From Micromonospora sp. AMSO31t (GTDB lineage: Bacteria; Actinomycetota; Actinomycetes; Mycobacteriales; Micromonosporaceae): a DNA stretch of 45,336 nt. Under the pieces are notes generated by a model, which did not search any database, was not told the DNA's origin, and was given only the letters and a program-made list of their open reading frames with translations. Location: contig NZ_WBKT01000033.1 of the NCBI RefSeq assembly GCF_008868175.1, positions 1-45,336 of the forward strand, in the 5' to 3' direction. Below are positions 24,089 through 32,512 of the stretch, in pieces. Within the stretch, counting starts at the first letter, position 1; every line of letters begins with the position of its first letter. The position numbers and the translations under genes were made by a program.

Positions 24089-25056
24089 TCCTCGTGCTGC
24101 GGGCGCTCGGGGTCGGCGACCTGGCCACCGCCGTCCCGGCGCTGCGCGGCCTGCGGGCCGGCTTCCCGGGGCGGGAGCTGGTGCTGGCCGCGCCGGCCTG
24201 GCTGGCGCCACTGGCCGAGCTGACCGGGGCGGTCGACCGGGTGCTGCCGACCGCCGGGCTGGCCGACCGGCCGGCGTGGCCCGGCCCGCCGCCCGAAGTG
24301 GCGGTCAACCTGCACGGGCGGGGTCCGGCCTCGCACCGGATGCTCACCGCGGCCCGGCCGGGCCGGCTGCTCGCCCACCGCAACACCGAGGCCGGGCACC
24401 TGGCCGGGCCGGCCTGGGACGACGAGGAGCACGAGGTGCGGCGCTGGTGCCGGCTGCTGCACTGGTACGGCCTCCCGGCCGACCCCGGCGACCTGGCGCT
24501 GCGCCGCCCGGCCGCCGCCGCGGACCCGACCGGCGTCACCGTGCTGCACCCCGGCAGCAAGGTTCCCGCGAAGCGCTGGCCGGCCGGCCGCTTCGCCACG
24601 CTGGCCCGGATCCTCACCGCCCGGGGACACCGGGTGGTGCTCACCGGCTCGACCGACGAGCGGGACCTGGCCGCCCGGGTGGCCCGGGACGCGGGGCTGC
24701 CCCCGGACGCGGTGCTCGCCGGCCGGACCGGGCTGGCCGAGCTGGCCGCGCTGGTGGCCGACGCCCGGCTGGTGGTCAGCGGGGACACCGGCGTCGCGCA
24801 CCTGGCCACCGGCTACGGCACCGCCTCGGTGGTGCTCTTCGGGCCGGTGCCGCCGGCGCACTGGGGCCCGCCGCCCGACCGGCCCCGGCACCGGGTGCTC
24901 GGGGTCACGCCCCGCGACGGGATCGACCGGGATTGGGCCGGTTCCGGTGGGGTAGGAACCCACCCGACGTTGGCGGCCATCCGGGTCGACGAGGTGGTGG
25001 CCGCCGTGGACGAGGCGGAACGGGCGGTGCGGGTCTCCGGTGCGATTGCGGCGTAG
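24085..25056 (+). CDS. GT9 glycosyltransferase (heptosyltransferase-like)
   Basis: The 323-residue protein has the GT9 pattern throughout: VLRALGVGDLATAVPALRGLR at the start (the catalytic-loop region), VNLHGRGPASHRML, VLHPGSKVPAKRWPAGRFATLA and SGDTGVAHLATGYGTASVVLFGP. It would transfer a heptose-like residue from a nucleotide sugar in the cytoplasm. It is the second GT9 module of the operon after the fusion at 17362. The GTG overlaps the SDR stop (GTGA). Its 3' end overlaps the topoisomerase gene by 17 bases. Confidence 0.9.
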   Translation: MILVLRALGVGDLATAVPALRGLRAGFPGRELVLAAPAWLAPLAELTGAVDRVLPTAGLADRPAWPGPPPEVAVNLHGRGPASHRMLTAARPGRLLAHRNTEAGHLAGPAWDDEEHEVRRWCRLLHWYGLPADPGDLALRRPAAAADPTGVTVLHPGSKVPAKRWPAGRFATLARILTARGHRVVLTGSTDERDLAARVARDAGLPPDAVLAGRTGLAELAALVADARLVVSGDTGVAHLATGYGTASVVLFGPVPPAHWGPPPDRPRHRVLGVTPRDGIDRDWAGSGGVGTHPTLAAIRVDEVVAAVDEAERAVRVSGAIAA

Positions 25057-26029
25057 TGATCCGGGCAGGCCGGGGTACGGACGCCGGCGGCGCGGCAAGG
25101 GCTGGCTCTTCGTCGACGCGAAGGGCGAGGCGGTGCGCGACCCCGACGAGCTGGCCCGGCTGCGCGAGCTCGTCATCCCGCCGGCCTGGCAGGACGTGTG
25201 GATCTCGCCGCACGCGAACGGGCACATCCAGGCCACCGGGATCGACGCGGCCGGGCGCAAGCAGTACCTCTACCACCCGAAGTGGCGGGAGAAGCGGGAC
25301 GAGGCCAAGTTCGACCACGTGCTGCAGGTGGCCCACCGCCTGCCCGGGCTGCGCGACCGGGTGGAGCACGACCTGGCGCTGCGCGGCCTGCGGCGGGAGC
25401 GGATCCTGGCCACCGTCGCCCGGCTGCTGGACATGGGCATGTTCCGGGTCGGCAGCGACCAGTACGCCACCGGCGAGGACGCCACCTTCGGCGTCTCCAC
25501 CCTGCGTCCCGAGCACGCCCGCTCGCGCGGCGGTTGCGTGGTCTTCGAGTTCCCGGCGAAGGGCGGCATCGAGCAGGTCCGCCGGATCGAGGACCCGGAG
25601 CTGTGCCGGGTGCTGACCAACCTGCGCCGGCGGCGGCGGGCCGAGGAGCGGCTGTTCGGCTACTGGGACGGCCAGACCTGGCGGGACGTGCGCAGCGACG
25701 AGGTCAACGACTACCTGCGCGAGGCCAGCGGCGGCGAGATGACCGCCAAGGACTTCCGCACCTGGCACGCCACCGTGCTGGCCGCCACCGAGCTGGCCAC
25801 GGTCGGCCCGCAGCGCTCCACGACGGCCCGCCGGCGGGCGGTGGCAACGGTGATGCGCTCGGTCGCCGAGCTGCTCGGCAACACCCCCACCGTGGCCCGG
25901 ACGTCCTACGTGGACCCGCGGGTGGTCGACCTCTACCACGACGGCGTGCTGGCACCGGTGCAGCCGGACATGCCGCGCGAGGCCGTGGAGAAGGCCGTCC
26001 TGGTGCTGCTGGAGGAGGAGGCGGGCTGA
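25040..26029 (+). CDS. DNA topoisomerase IB (poxvirus type)
   Basis: The 329-residue enzyme starts with the N-terminal domain (GKGWLFVDAKGEAVRDPDELAR, IPPAWQDVWISPHANGHIQATG). It contains the catalytic-core motifs MFRVGSDQYA and EMTAKDFRTWHATVLAA, and ends with SYVDPRVVDLY, in which Tyr290 is the expected nucleophile. It relaxes supercoils by single-strand breaks through a 3'-phosphotyrosine. The reading frame starts at GTG 25040 inside the GT9 gene. It is probably cotranscribed with the heptose operon, though a functional link is doubtful. A GC-rich hairpin region follows. Confidence 0.92.
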   Translation: MRLRRSDPGRPGYGRRRRGKGWLFVDAKGEAVRDPDELARLRELVIPPAWQDVWISPHANGHIQATGIDAAGRKQYLYHPKWREKRDEAKFDHVLQVAHRLPGLRDRVEHDLALRGLRRERILATVARLLDMGMFRVGSDQYATGEDATFGVSTLRPEHARSRGGCVVFEFPAKGGIEQVRRIEDPELCRVLTNLRRRRRAEERLFGYWDGQTWRDVRSDEVNDYLREASGGEMTAKDFRTWHATVLAATELATVGPQRSTTARRRAVATVMRSVAELLGNTPTVARTSYVDPRVVDLYHDGVLAPVQPDMPREAVEKAVLVLLEEEAG

Positions 26030-26108
26030 CCGGCCCCGCCGTCGGTCCTGGGGGGAAGCACGGCAGGGCCGGAAACCGGTGCGGCCCCTCGAAGGGCCAC
26101 CGGGCGGC

Positions 26109-26134
26109 CGCCCGCGACGGAACCGCCGCGGGCG
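26109..26134. terminator. Hairpin between topoisomerase and AraC genes
   Basis: CGCCCGCG-like arm at 26109-26116 pairs with CGCGGGCG at 26127-26134 around a ten-base loop, in the 162-base gap between two convergent genes. A second small stem (GGGCC-N13-GGCCC region near 26067-26090) precedes it. No gene is seen in the gap. Confidence 0.5.
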
Positions 26135-26191
26135 CCTCGCCGCGGCCCCCCGATACCAGTGGGCCGCGCCGGTCGCCCGGCCGGCCCGCAC

Positions 26192-27232
26192 TCAGTATGT
26201 CCCGCCGGAGTTGACTCCGGACGCCGCCGTGTTGACGATCCGTGCCGGTTCCCGATGGCGCGCCCGGTACGCCTGCGGCGTCTCCGCGTACGCGGCCCGG
26301 AACGCCCGGCTGAAGTGGGCCTTGTCCCGGAAGCCCCAGCGGCCGGCGACGAGCTGGATCGGCAGGTCGCCGAGCGCCGGGTCGGCGAGGTCCCGCCGGC
26401 ACCGCGCCAGCCGCTCGTCCCGGATGTACGCGGCGACCGTGGTCTCCTCGGCCTCGAACAGCCGGTGCAGCGACCGGACCGAGATGTGGTGGGCGTCGGC
26501 GATCGACTGCGGGCTCAACGCTGCGTCGCCGAGGTACTGGCGGACGTGCGAACGCACCTGGGCGAGCAGGGCCCGCCGCCGCACCTCGGTGGGCACCGCG
26601 TCCTCGGAGACGAGGTGCCGGCCCAGCAGCGTGGACACCAGGTCCAGCCCGACCGCGCCCAGCCGCTCCGCGTCCGCCGCGTGGTACTGCTCGGGGTGGT
26701 TGGTGAGCCGGATGAGGTAGTCGGCGAGCAGGGCCCCGATCCCCTCGGTGCCGGACATCCGCCCGGCGAACAGGGGAGCGAGCCGGCGATTGGCCAGCGG
26801 CACCGCCCCGTACGGGATGAAGGCCACGATCGATCGGAGGGGCTGGTCCCCGTCCTCGCCGCGGTGGCTCAGCTCCTGCGGGCGGGCGCAGTCGTAGAAG
26901 GTGAAGTCGCCGGGGCGGCAGACCCCGCGCTGCCCGTCCTGGCCCGCGATGCCGGTGCCGGCCAGGGTCAGCGCGAGCACGTAGTAGTCCGCGTCGGAGC
27001 GCTGGATCAGCTTCCGGGTCCGGATCCCGTCCAGCGAGGGGTAGCGGTGGCGGACGAGCTGCATGGGACCCAGGTCGAGGAACTCCGAGCGGGCCACGAA
27101 GTTGTCGGCGTGCTCGGTGCGTACCCGCATGAGCCCGGGCGTGCTGGCGAGCATGTCCAGCCACAGCCCGAAGCGGTCGGCGGCGGGCACCTGCTCCGTG
27201 TCGAAGACCTGCCGCTTCAGTTCCGTGTCCAT
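26192..27232 (-). CDS. AraC family transcriptional regulator
   Basis: The 346-residue protein has an N-terminal AraC-binding-like domain (about 15-200, with FTFYDCARPQELSHRGED in its beta-barrel region). A C-terminal double helix-turn-helix follows at about 235-335: SIADAHHISVRSLHRLFEAE and VAGRWGFRDKAHFSRAFRAA, then TPQAYRARHR. It binds DNA and probably senses a small molecule. Neighbour targets are not evident. The ATG at 27232 is chosen over the upstream frame. The 124-base gap before it holds three palindromes and likely contains its promoter and operators. Confidence 0.9.
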   Translation of the reverse strand: MDTELKRQVFDTEQVPAADRFGLWLDMLASTPGLMRVRTEHADNFVARSEFLDLGPMQLVRHRYPSLDGIRTRKLIQRSDADYYVLALTLAGTGIAGQDGQRGVCRPGDFTFYDCARPQELSHRGEDGDQPLRSIVAFIPYGAVPLANRRLAPLFAGRMSGTEGIGALLADYLIRLTNHPEQYHAADAERLGAVGLDLVSTLLGRHLVSEDAVPTEVRRRALLAQVRSHVRQYLGDAALSPQSIADAHHISVRSLHRLFEAEETTVAAYIRDERLARCRRDLADPALGDLPIQLVAGRWGFRDKAHFSRAFRAAYAETPQAYRARHREPARIVNTAASGVNSGGTY

Positions 27233-27271
27233 GCCCGACCCCCGTCGATTCGGTGACCCTCCACAAGCAGG

Positions 27272-27309
27272 ACGCCCCACGAGGCCGGGAGTTGGCACTC
27301 GTGGGGCGT
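27272..27309 (-). promoter_or_regulatory. 12-base inverted repeat before AraC gene
   Basis: ACGCCCCACGAG (27272-27283) and CTCGTGGGGCGT (27298-27309) are perfectly complementary with a 14-base spacer. It is either the terminator of the gene ending at 27357 or a leader/operator structure of the AraC gene. Confidence 0.5.
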
Positions 27310-27315
27310 GACATA

Positions 27316-27351
27316 TCCGTCATTGACGGACGTGGAAGTGTCTGTTAACAG
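27316..27351. promoter_or_regulatory. Two palindromes upstream of AraC gene
   Basis: TCCGTC-ATT-GACGGA (27316-27330) and the perfect palindrome CTGTTAACAG (27342-27351) lie just after the stop of the minus-strand gene at 27357. They are candidate regulator-binding sites for AraC-gene control. Confidence 0.35.
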
Positions 27352-27356
27352 TCCGT

Positions 27357-27860
27357 TCAGTCGTTGAGCACGTGCGCGAGCCGGTCGCGGAAGCGCCGCT
27401 CCGAGTCGCTCACCACGTCGCCGCCGAGGCCCAGGATGCCGCCCGTGGCCGCGGCCCCCACCACCTGCTCGGCGATCTCCACGAGCCAGTGCCGGTAGGC
27501 GCCCGCCTGACCCTCGTCGATCCTGCCGGACAGCAGCGCCGACGCCTGCCGGGCCCGGCCCAGCACGTCCTCGATCATCGCCTGCGGATCGTCGGGGCTG
27601 AGGACCGGCAGCTCCGCGCCGGCCTCCGGGTCGCCCACCCGGGAGACGACCTCCCCGGCGACGGCGGCCACCAGCGGGCTGGCCGACTCGCGGCCCGCGG
27701 CGATCATCTCCAGCCCGGCGGCGTTCTCGGCCATGGTGCGCCGCGTGCCGTCGGACTCGGCCGCGGCCGCCGCCGCGAGGACCGACTGCGGCAGACCGAC
27801 CAGCAGCCCCCACTCCTCGTCGGAGAAACCGAACCCGGTGTACGCCGGCTGCTCGATCAC
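27357..27860 (-). CDS. Conserved hypothetical protein
   Basis: The 167-residue, helix-rich soluble protein has the N-terminal pattern TGFGFSDEEWGLLVGLPQSVLAAAAAAESDGTRRT and a repeat-like region (ASPLVAAVAGEVVSRVGDPEAG). I do not recognise a named family; spaced acidic/aspartate residues (DDPQAMIEDVL) are reminiscent of TerB-like helical proteins, but that is only an impression. The start is GTG 27860, seven bases after AAGGGG; TTG 27866 is too close to it. The gene lies downstream of RecQ on the same strand, after a 65-base gap. Confidence 0.7.
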   Translation of the reverse strand: MIEQPAYTGFGFSDEEWGLLVGLPQSVLAAAAAAESDGTRRTMAENAAGLEMIAAGRESASPLVAAVAGEVVSRVGDPEAGAELPVLSPDDPQAMIEDVLGRARQASALLSGRIDEGQAGAYRHWLVEIAEQVVGAAATGGILGLGGDVVSDSERRFRDRLAHVLND

Positions 27861-27925
27861 GATCAAGCCCCTTTCGCCGTGTCGTCGTTGTCGACGGGCG
27901 CCGCCACCGCGGCGCCCGGGTCAGG

Positions 27926-29557
27926 CTAGTCCAGCTCCAGCAGGCCCTGTTCGGACACCACGCGGACGGACAGCGTCTTGTAGCCCACCTCGTCGAAGAG
28001 CACCGTCATCCGGTCCTCCTCGTAGCTGAGCACCAGGCCGGCGCCCCACTCCGGGTGGCGCACCTGGCTGTGCACGGGGAACGGCCCCACAGCGCCGTCG
28101 GAAGGGACGCTGGTGCCGGCGTGGCAGTTGTCGCAGTGCCCGCAGACCTCGCTCATCTGCTCACCGAAGTACGCCAGCAGCGCCTGCCCCCGGCAGCCGG
28201 TGGTCTCCGCGAACGCGCGCATCATGTCGGTCCGGGACCGGGTCACGGTCTGCTGCCGCTCCGCCTCGGCCAGCGCCGCCCGGCCGGACTCGGCGGCCGC
28301 CGGGGCGTACCGGGGGGCGGCGATCCGCTGCCGGGTCCGGGGTTCCGCGGCGCCCACCTGCTCCAGCAGGGAGAGGTACTGGCCGAGCTTGCGCGGCCCG
28401 AGGCCGGTCAGCTCGCGCAGCTCCTTCTTGGTCCGGGCCTGCTTGCGCAGCACGGCGGCGAGTTCCGCCAGCTCGTTCTCGTCGGGCAGGCCGCCGCTGA
28501 AGTAGCGCTGGAGACCGACGTCCTCGGCGCGCCACAGCAGCAGCACCCGGGCGGGCGCGCCGTCCCGGCCGGCCCGGCCGATCTCCTGGAAGTAGCTGTC
28601 CGGCGAGTCGGGCAGCGCCATGTGCACCACCCAGGCGATGTTCGGCTTGTCGATGCCCATGCCGAACGCCGAGGTGGCCACCATGATCGGCACCTGGTCG
28701 GCGAGGAACGCCTCGTGCAGCTCGTTGCGCGCGCCGGTCGGCATCCCGCCGTGGTAGAACTGCGCCGGGAAGCCGGCGTCGGTGAGGCGCTGGGCCAGTT
28801 CCTCGGCCGCCCGCCGGGTCGGCACGTAGATGATGCCGGGCCGCTCGTCGTCGCGGAGCAGCGCGAGCAGCCGCCGCCACCGGTAGTCGTCGGTGGGGCA
28901 GTGCGCCACCTCCAGGAAGAGGTTGGGCCGGTCCAGCCCGGACACCACCACCTCGGGGTCGCGCAGCCGCAGCCGGGCCACGATGTCGTCGCGGACCGGC
29001 GGGGAGGCGGTGGCGGTCAGCGCCACCACCGGTGGCCGGCCGATGCCCTCGATCAGGTGGCCGAGCGCCAGGTAGTCCGGGCGGAAGTCGTGCCCCCAGG
29101 CGGAGATGCAGTGCGCCTCGTCGATCGCCACCAGCGCCGGCTTGAGCGCGCGGACCTCGGCGAGCCGCTCCGGGTTGCTCAGCGCCTCCGGGGTGATGAA
29201 CAGGAACTCCGCCCGGCCCGCCCGGATCTCCTCGATGGCCTCGGCCTGCTGGGTCGCGGTCTCGTCGGAGCTGATCCGGACCGCCCGCAGCTCGGGCCGC
29301 TGCCGCTCGTTGAGCGCGGCGATCTGGTCCTGCTGGAGGGCGAGCAGCGGGGAGATGACCACCGTGGGGCCGGGGATCAGGCTGGCCGGGATCTGGTAGA
29401 TCGCCGACTTGCCGGCGCCGGTGGGCAGCACCACCAGGGCGTCGCGGCGCTTCATGACCGCCCGCATGGCGGCCAGCTGGTTGGGCCGGAGGGCGGTCCA
29501 GCCGAAGAGGCTCTTGGCCGCGCGGCGCAGGGTCGTGGAGTGCGTGGTCAGTCTCAT
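27926..29557 (-). CDS. RecQ-type ATP-dependent DNA helicase
   Basis: The 543-residue superfamily 2 helicase has Walker A LPTGAGKS (44-51), DEAH (146-149) in AIDEAHCISAWGHDFR, the TATAS motif, and the motif VI region IGRAGRDG. A zinc-binding cluster follows (GCRGQALLAYFGEQMSEVCGHCDNC). The C-terminal segment (SQVRHPEWGAGLVLSYEEDR) resembles the DUF3553/Tudor-like module found at the ends of some UvrD and RecQ proteins. HRDC is not seen. It unwinds DNA 3' to 5' in recombination repair. A consensus sigma-B-like promoter stands just upstream, giving a very short leader. Confidence 0.93.
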   Translation of the reverse strand: MRLTTHSTTLRRAAKSLFGWTALRPNQLAAMRAVMKRRDALVVLPTGAGKSAIYQIPASLIPGPTVVISPLLALQQDQIAALNERQRPELRAVRISSDETATQQAEAIEEIRAGRAEFLFITPEALSNPERLAEVRALKPALVAIDEAHCISAWGHDFRPDYLALGHLIEGIGRPPVVALTATASPPVRDDIVARLRLRDPEVVVSGLDRPNLFLEVAHCPTDDYRWRRLLALLRDDERPGIIYVPTRRAAEELAQRLTDAGFPAQFYHGGMPTGARNELHEAFLADQVPIMVATSAFGMGIDKPNIAWVVHMALPDSPDSYFQEIGRAGRDGAPARVLLLWRAEDVGLQRYFSGGLPDENELAELAAVLRKQARTKKELRELTGLGPRKLGQYLSLLEQVGAAEPRTRQRIAAPRYAPAAAESGRAALAEAERQQTVTRSRTDMMRAFAETTGCRGQALLAYFGEQMSEVCGHCDNCHAGTSVPSDGAVGPFPVHSQVRHPEWGAGLVLSYEEDRMTVLFDEVGYKTLSVRVVSEQGLLELD

Positions 29558-29569
29558 CAGTGGCCGCAG

Positions 29570-29595
29570 GTACCCCTGGCGATCACCGCCGAAAC
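29570..29595 (-). promoter_or_regulatory. Sigma-B-like promoter of RecQ gene
   Basis: Minus strand: GTTT (29595-29592), 16 bases, GGGTAC (29575-29570), a full consensus match. The ATG at 29557 follows 12 bases after the -10 box. Confidence 0.75.
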
Positions 29596-29683
29596 CGGGC
29601 GGGGCGGACCGTCACATCCGCGCCCCCGGGCGGCGAGCCGGAGCCCGGCCGGAGCACCGGCTCACCGCTCCCGGGCGCGGGCC

Positions 29684-30634
29684 TCAGCGCAGGCGGGGGA
29701 GAACCTCGCGCTGGTAGAGGTCGAACAGGCCCTGCCAGTTCGGGCCGGTGTTGGCCACGTAGATCTCGTCGAAGCCGGCCTTGGCGTACTTGTCGATCAT
29801 CTCCAGGTGGGCGTCGGCGTCCCTGCCGCAGACGAACGCCTCCTTCATCATCTCGGGCTTGACCAGCTGCGCGGCCTGCTCGAAGTGGCGCGGTGAGGGG
29901 AGCACCTGGGACAGCTCCCCCGGCACGCCGGCGTTGGGCCACCGCTCGTACGCGATCCGCACGCCCTCGTCCTCGCTGTCGGCGTACGCGGCCTTGAACC
30001 CGGCCTGGCAGGGCTTGTCGCCGCCGCCGGAGTCGCGGAAGCGGCGCACCATGTCGGCGTCGGGCATGGTGCTCACGTAGCCGTCGCCGATCCGGGCGGC
30101 CAGCTCGATCGACTTCGCCCCGAAGCCCGAGACGTAGATCGGCGGGGGAGTGTCGGGGCGGGTGTAGATCCGGGCGTGCTCCACCGTGTAGTGCTTGCCG
30201 TGGTGGTTGACGAAGTCCCCCGTCCACAGCTTGCGGATCACCTCGATCGACTCCTCCAGCATCTCCAGCCGGACGTCGGCCTGCGGCCACGGGTCGCCGA
30301 AGATGTGTTCGTTCAGCGCCTCGCCGCTGCCCACCCCGAGCACGAACCGCCCCTCGTGCAGCACCGCGCTGGTGGCCGCGGCCTGGGCGATCACCGCGGG
30401 GTGGATGCGGACGGTCGGGCAGGTGACCGCGGTGGTCACCGGCAGCCGGCAGACCTGGCTGAGGGCGCCGATGGTCGACCAGACGAAGGGGCTCTGGCCC
30501 TGCGCGTCGACCCAGGGGTGGTAGTGGTCGGAGATCCACAGTGCCTCGAAGCCGGCGCGTTCGGCGCCGCGCGCCTGTTCCAGCAGCTCCGCCGGGGTGT
30601 ACTCCTCGCTGGACAGAAAGTAGCCGATCTTCAT
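29684..30634 (-). CDS. F420-dependent LLM-class oxidoreductase
   Basis: The 316-residue TIM-barrel enzyme of the luciferase-like superfamily has MKIGYFLSSEEYTPAELLEQA, LWISDHYHPWVDAQGQ, VGSGEALNEHIFG, and IYVSGFGAKSIELAARIGDGYVST. The pattern matches the TIGR03557-type group related to F420-dependent glucose-6-phosphate dehydrogenase. It would use coenzyme F420; the substrate is unknown. GAGGGGGA lies before the ATG at 30634. The upstream sigma-B-like promoter has one change in the -35 box. Confidence 0.92.
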   Translation of the reverse strand: MKIGYFLSSEEYTPAELLEQARGAERAGFEALWISDHYHPWVDAQGQSPFVWSTIGALSQVCRLPVTTAVTCPTVRIHPAVIAQAAATSAVLHEGRFVLGVGSGEALNEHIFGDPWPQADVRLEMLEESIEVIRKLWTGDFVNHHGKHYTVEHARIYTRPDTPPPIYVSGFGAKSIELAARIGDGYVSTMPDADMVRRFRDSGGGDKPCQAGFKAAYADSEDEGVRIAYERWPNAGVPGELSQVLPSPRHFEQAAQLVKPEMMKEAFVCGRDADAHLEMIDKYAKAGFDEIYVANTGPNWQGLFDLYQREVLPRLR

Positions 30635-30686
30635 GGTTCCCCCTCGCCGGTCCGCGTGCCGAGCGCACGCACGGACAACGACAGCC

Positions 30687-30712
30687 CTACCCCGGGGAGA
30701 CGGGATCCGAAC
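30687..30712 (-). promoter_or_regulatory. Sigma-B-like promoter of LLM oxidoreductase gene
   Basis: Minus strand: GTTC (30712-30709), 16 bases, GGGTAG (30692-30687), with one mismatch in the -35 box. It leaves a leader of about 45 bases with a good ribosome site. Confidence 0.6.
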
Positions 30713-30719
30713 GGGCGGG

Positions 30720-30842
30720 TCAGCGGCGGAACATCGCCCGGATGGCGATCAGCAGGAACAGGCCGCCGACCACCAGGCCGAGCAGGCGTACGCCGGGGAT
30801 GTCCGCGGCGCTGGTGGCGTCGGCGAGCAGGGCGGGAGGCAT
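30720..30842 (-). CDS. Very small membrane protein (40 aa)
   Basis: The frame encodes MPPALLADATSAADIPGVRL followed by one hydrophobic helix (LGLVVGGLFLLIAIRAMF, about 21-38) and two arginines. A GGGAGAG ribosome site lies seven bases before the ATG, and the frame ends cleanly just before the LLM gene's promoter. It resembles other actinobacterial single-helix proteins of unknown function. It is easy to miss because of its size. Confidence 0.55.
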   Translation of the reverse strand: MPPALLADATSAADIPGVRLLGLVVGGLFLLIAIRAMFRR

Positions 30843-30977
30843 GTTCGCACTCTCCCACGGGCCGCCCGACGGTGCCAGCCGCTAACAGTAAGGATTGTTG
30901 ACTATTTCGGGACGCGGTGTGACCATGGCAGCACCGCCGGGCGGCGGGCCGTGGGGAAGACGGGGGTACGACAGCGC

Positions 30978-32480
30978 ATGAGTGAGCGGACCGTGGGAGC
31001 GACCGGAGACCTGGCGGCCCTGGCGGCCGCCGTCCTGCAACCGGGGTTCGTCGGCACCACACCGCCGCCGTGGGTCTGCCGCTGGCTCGCCGAGGGGCTC
31101 GGGTCGGTGGTCCTCTTCGCCCGCAACGTCGTCGACCACGAGCAGGTCGCCGCGCTGACCGCGACCCTGCGCGCCGAGCGGCCCGACGTCATCGTGGCCA
31201 TCGACGAGGAGGCCGGCGACGTCACCCGGATCGAGTCGGTCCGCGGCAGCTCCCGGCCCGGCAACCTCGCCCTCGGCGCGGTCGACGACCCGGCCCTCAC
31301 CGAGGAGGTCGCCCGCGACCTGGGCGCCGAGCTGGCCGCGGTCGGCGTCACGCTCAACTACGCGCCGGACGCCGACGTCAACTCCAACCCGGAGAACCCG
31401 GTGATCGGGGTCCGCTCGTTCGGCGCCGACCCGGCCCTGGTCGCCCGGCACACCGCCGCCTGGGTCCGCGGCCTGCAGGCCGGCGGCGTCGCGGCCTGCG
31501 CCAAGCACTTCCCCGGGCACGGCGACACCCGGGTCGACTCCCACCACGACCTGCCCCGCATCGGCGGCGACCGGGCCCGGCTGGACGCCGTCGAGCTGGC
31601 CCCGTTCCGGGCCGCCGTGACGGCCGGGGTGCAGGCGGTGATGACCGGGCACCTGCTGGTGCCCGCGCTGGACCCCGAGCTGCCGGCCACCCTCAGCCCG
31701 CGCATCCTGGGCCGCCTGCTCCGCGAGGAGCTGGGCTTCGGCGGGGTGGTGGTCACCGACGCGGTGGAGATGCGGGCCGTCGCCGACCGGTACGGCTTCG
31801 CGGGGGCGGCGGTCCGCGCGCTCGCCGCCGGGGCGGACGCGATCTGCGTGGGCGGGGAGCGGGCCACCGAGGCCGACGCCCGCGAGCTGCGGGACGCCGT
31901 CGTGGCCGCGGTCGTCGCCGGCGAGCTGCCCGAGGAGCGGCTGGCCGAGGCGGCGAAGCGGGTCGGGCAGCTCGCCGCCTGGACGGTCGCCGCGCGGGCC
32001 GGCCGGTCCGGCGCCCGGCCCGGCGACGCCGGCTCGGCGATCGGCCTGGCCGCCGCCCGCCGGGCCCTGCGGGTGGTCACCGCCGCGGGCGGGCTGCTGC
32101 CGCTGGCCGGCCCGGCGCACGTGGTGGAGTTCGCCCCGCCCCGCAACATCGCCATCGGCGAGGAGACCCCGTGGGGGATCGCGGCGCCCCTGACCGACCT
32201 GGCGCCCGGCACCACGACCGCCCGGTACGCCCGGGACGAGGTCCCCGCCGACCCGGCCGCCGGCGCGGCCGGCCGCCCGCTGGTGCTCGTGGTGCGGGAC
32301 CTGCACCGGCACGACTGGATGCGGGACGCCGTGTCCCGCGCCCTGGCCGCCCGCCCGGACACGGTGGTGGTCGAGCTGGGCGTGCCCGAGCTGGTCACCG
32401 GCGCCGTGCACGTGGCCACCCACGGCGCGACCCGCGCCTCCGCCCGCGCCGCCGCCGAACTGCTCGCCGGCGCCCGCTGA
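30978..32480 (+). CDS. Glycoside hydrolase family 3 (beta-N-acetylhexosaminidase-like)
   Basis: The 500-residue enzyme has the NagZ-type GH3 signature KHFPGHG (176-182) with the DSH loop (187-189), which carries the catalytic acid/base, and the nucleophile Asp261 in GVVVTDAVEM. The N-terminal barrel is complete. Residues about 340-500 form a C-terminal domain longer than in Gram-negative NagZ. By family it removes N-acetylglucosamine from muropeptides or related glycans. No secretion signal is seen, so it should act in the cytoplasm. The ribosome site before the ATG is weak. Confidence 0.9.
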   Translation: MSERTVGATGDLAALAAAVLQPGFVGTTPPPWVCRWLAEGLGSVVLFARNVVDHEQVAALTATLRAERPDVIVAIDEEAGDVTRIESVRGSSRPGNLALGAVDDPALTEEVARDLGAELAAVGVTLNYAPDADVNSNPENPVIGVRSFGADPALVARHTAAWVRGLQAGGVAACAKHFPGHGDTRVDSHHDLPRIGGDRARLDAVELAPFRAAVTAGVQAVMTGHLLVPALDPELPATLSPRILGRLLREELGFGGVVVTDAVEMRAVADRYGFAGAAVRALAAGADAICVGGERATEADARELRDAVVAAVVAGELPEERLAEAAKRVGQLAAWTVAARAGRSGARPGDAGSAIGLAAARRALRVVTAAGGLLPLAGPAHVVEFAPPRNIAIGEETPWGIAAPLTDLAPGTTTARYARDEVPADPAAGAAGRPLVLVVRDLHRHDWMRDAVSRALAARPDTVVVELGVPELVTGAVHVATHGATRASARAAAELLAGAR

Positions 32481-32512
32481 GCCGACCCGACCCCGGCCGG
32501 GCCGGCGCCCGG

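Noticed and set aside
26040..26100. Possible signal-recognition-particle-like RNA (CAGGGCCGGAAACCGG)
   Set aside because: It lacks the conserved symmetric internal loop with AGCA and the expected flanking stem; better explained as a GC-rich intergenic hairpin.
30890..30930. Housekeeping promoter TTGACT before the GH3 gene
   Set aside because: The expected -10 box at 17-18 bases is GACCAT, a poor match, so the call was not supported.
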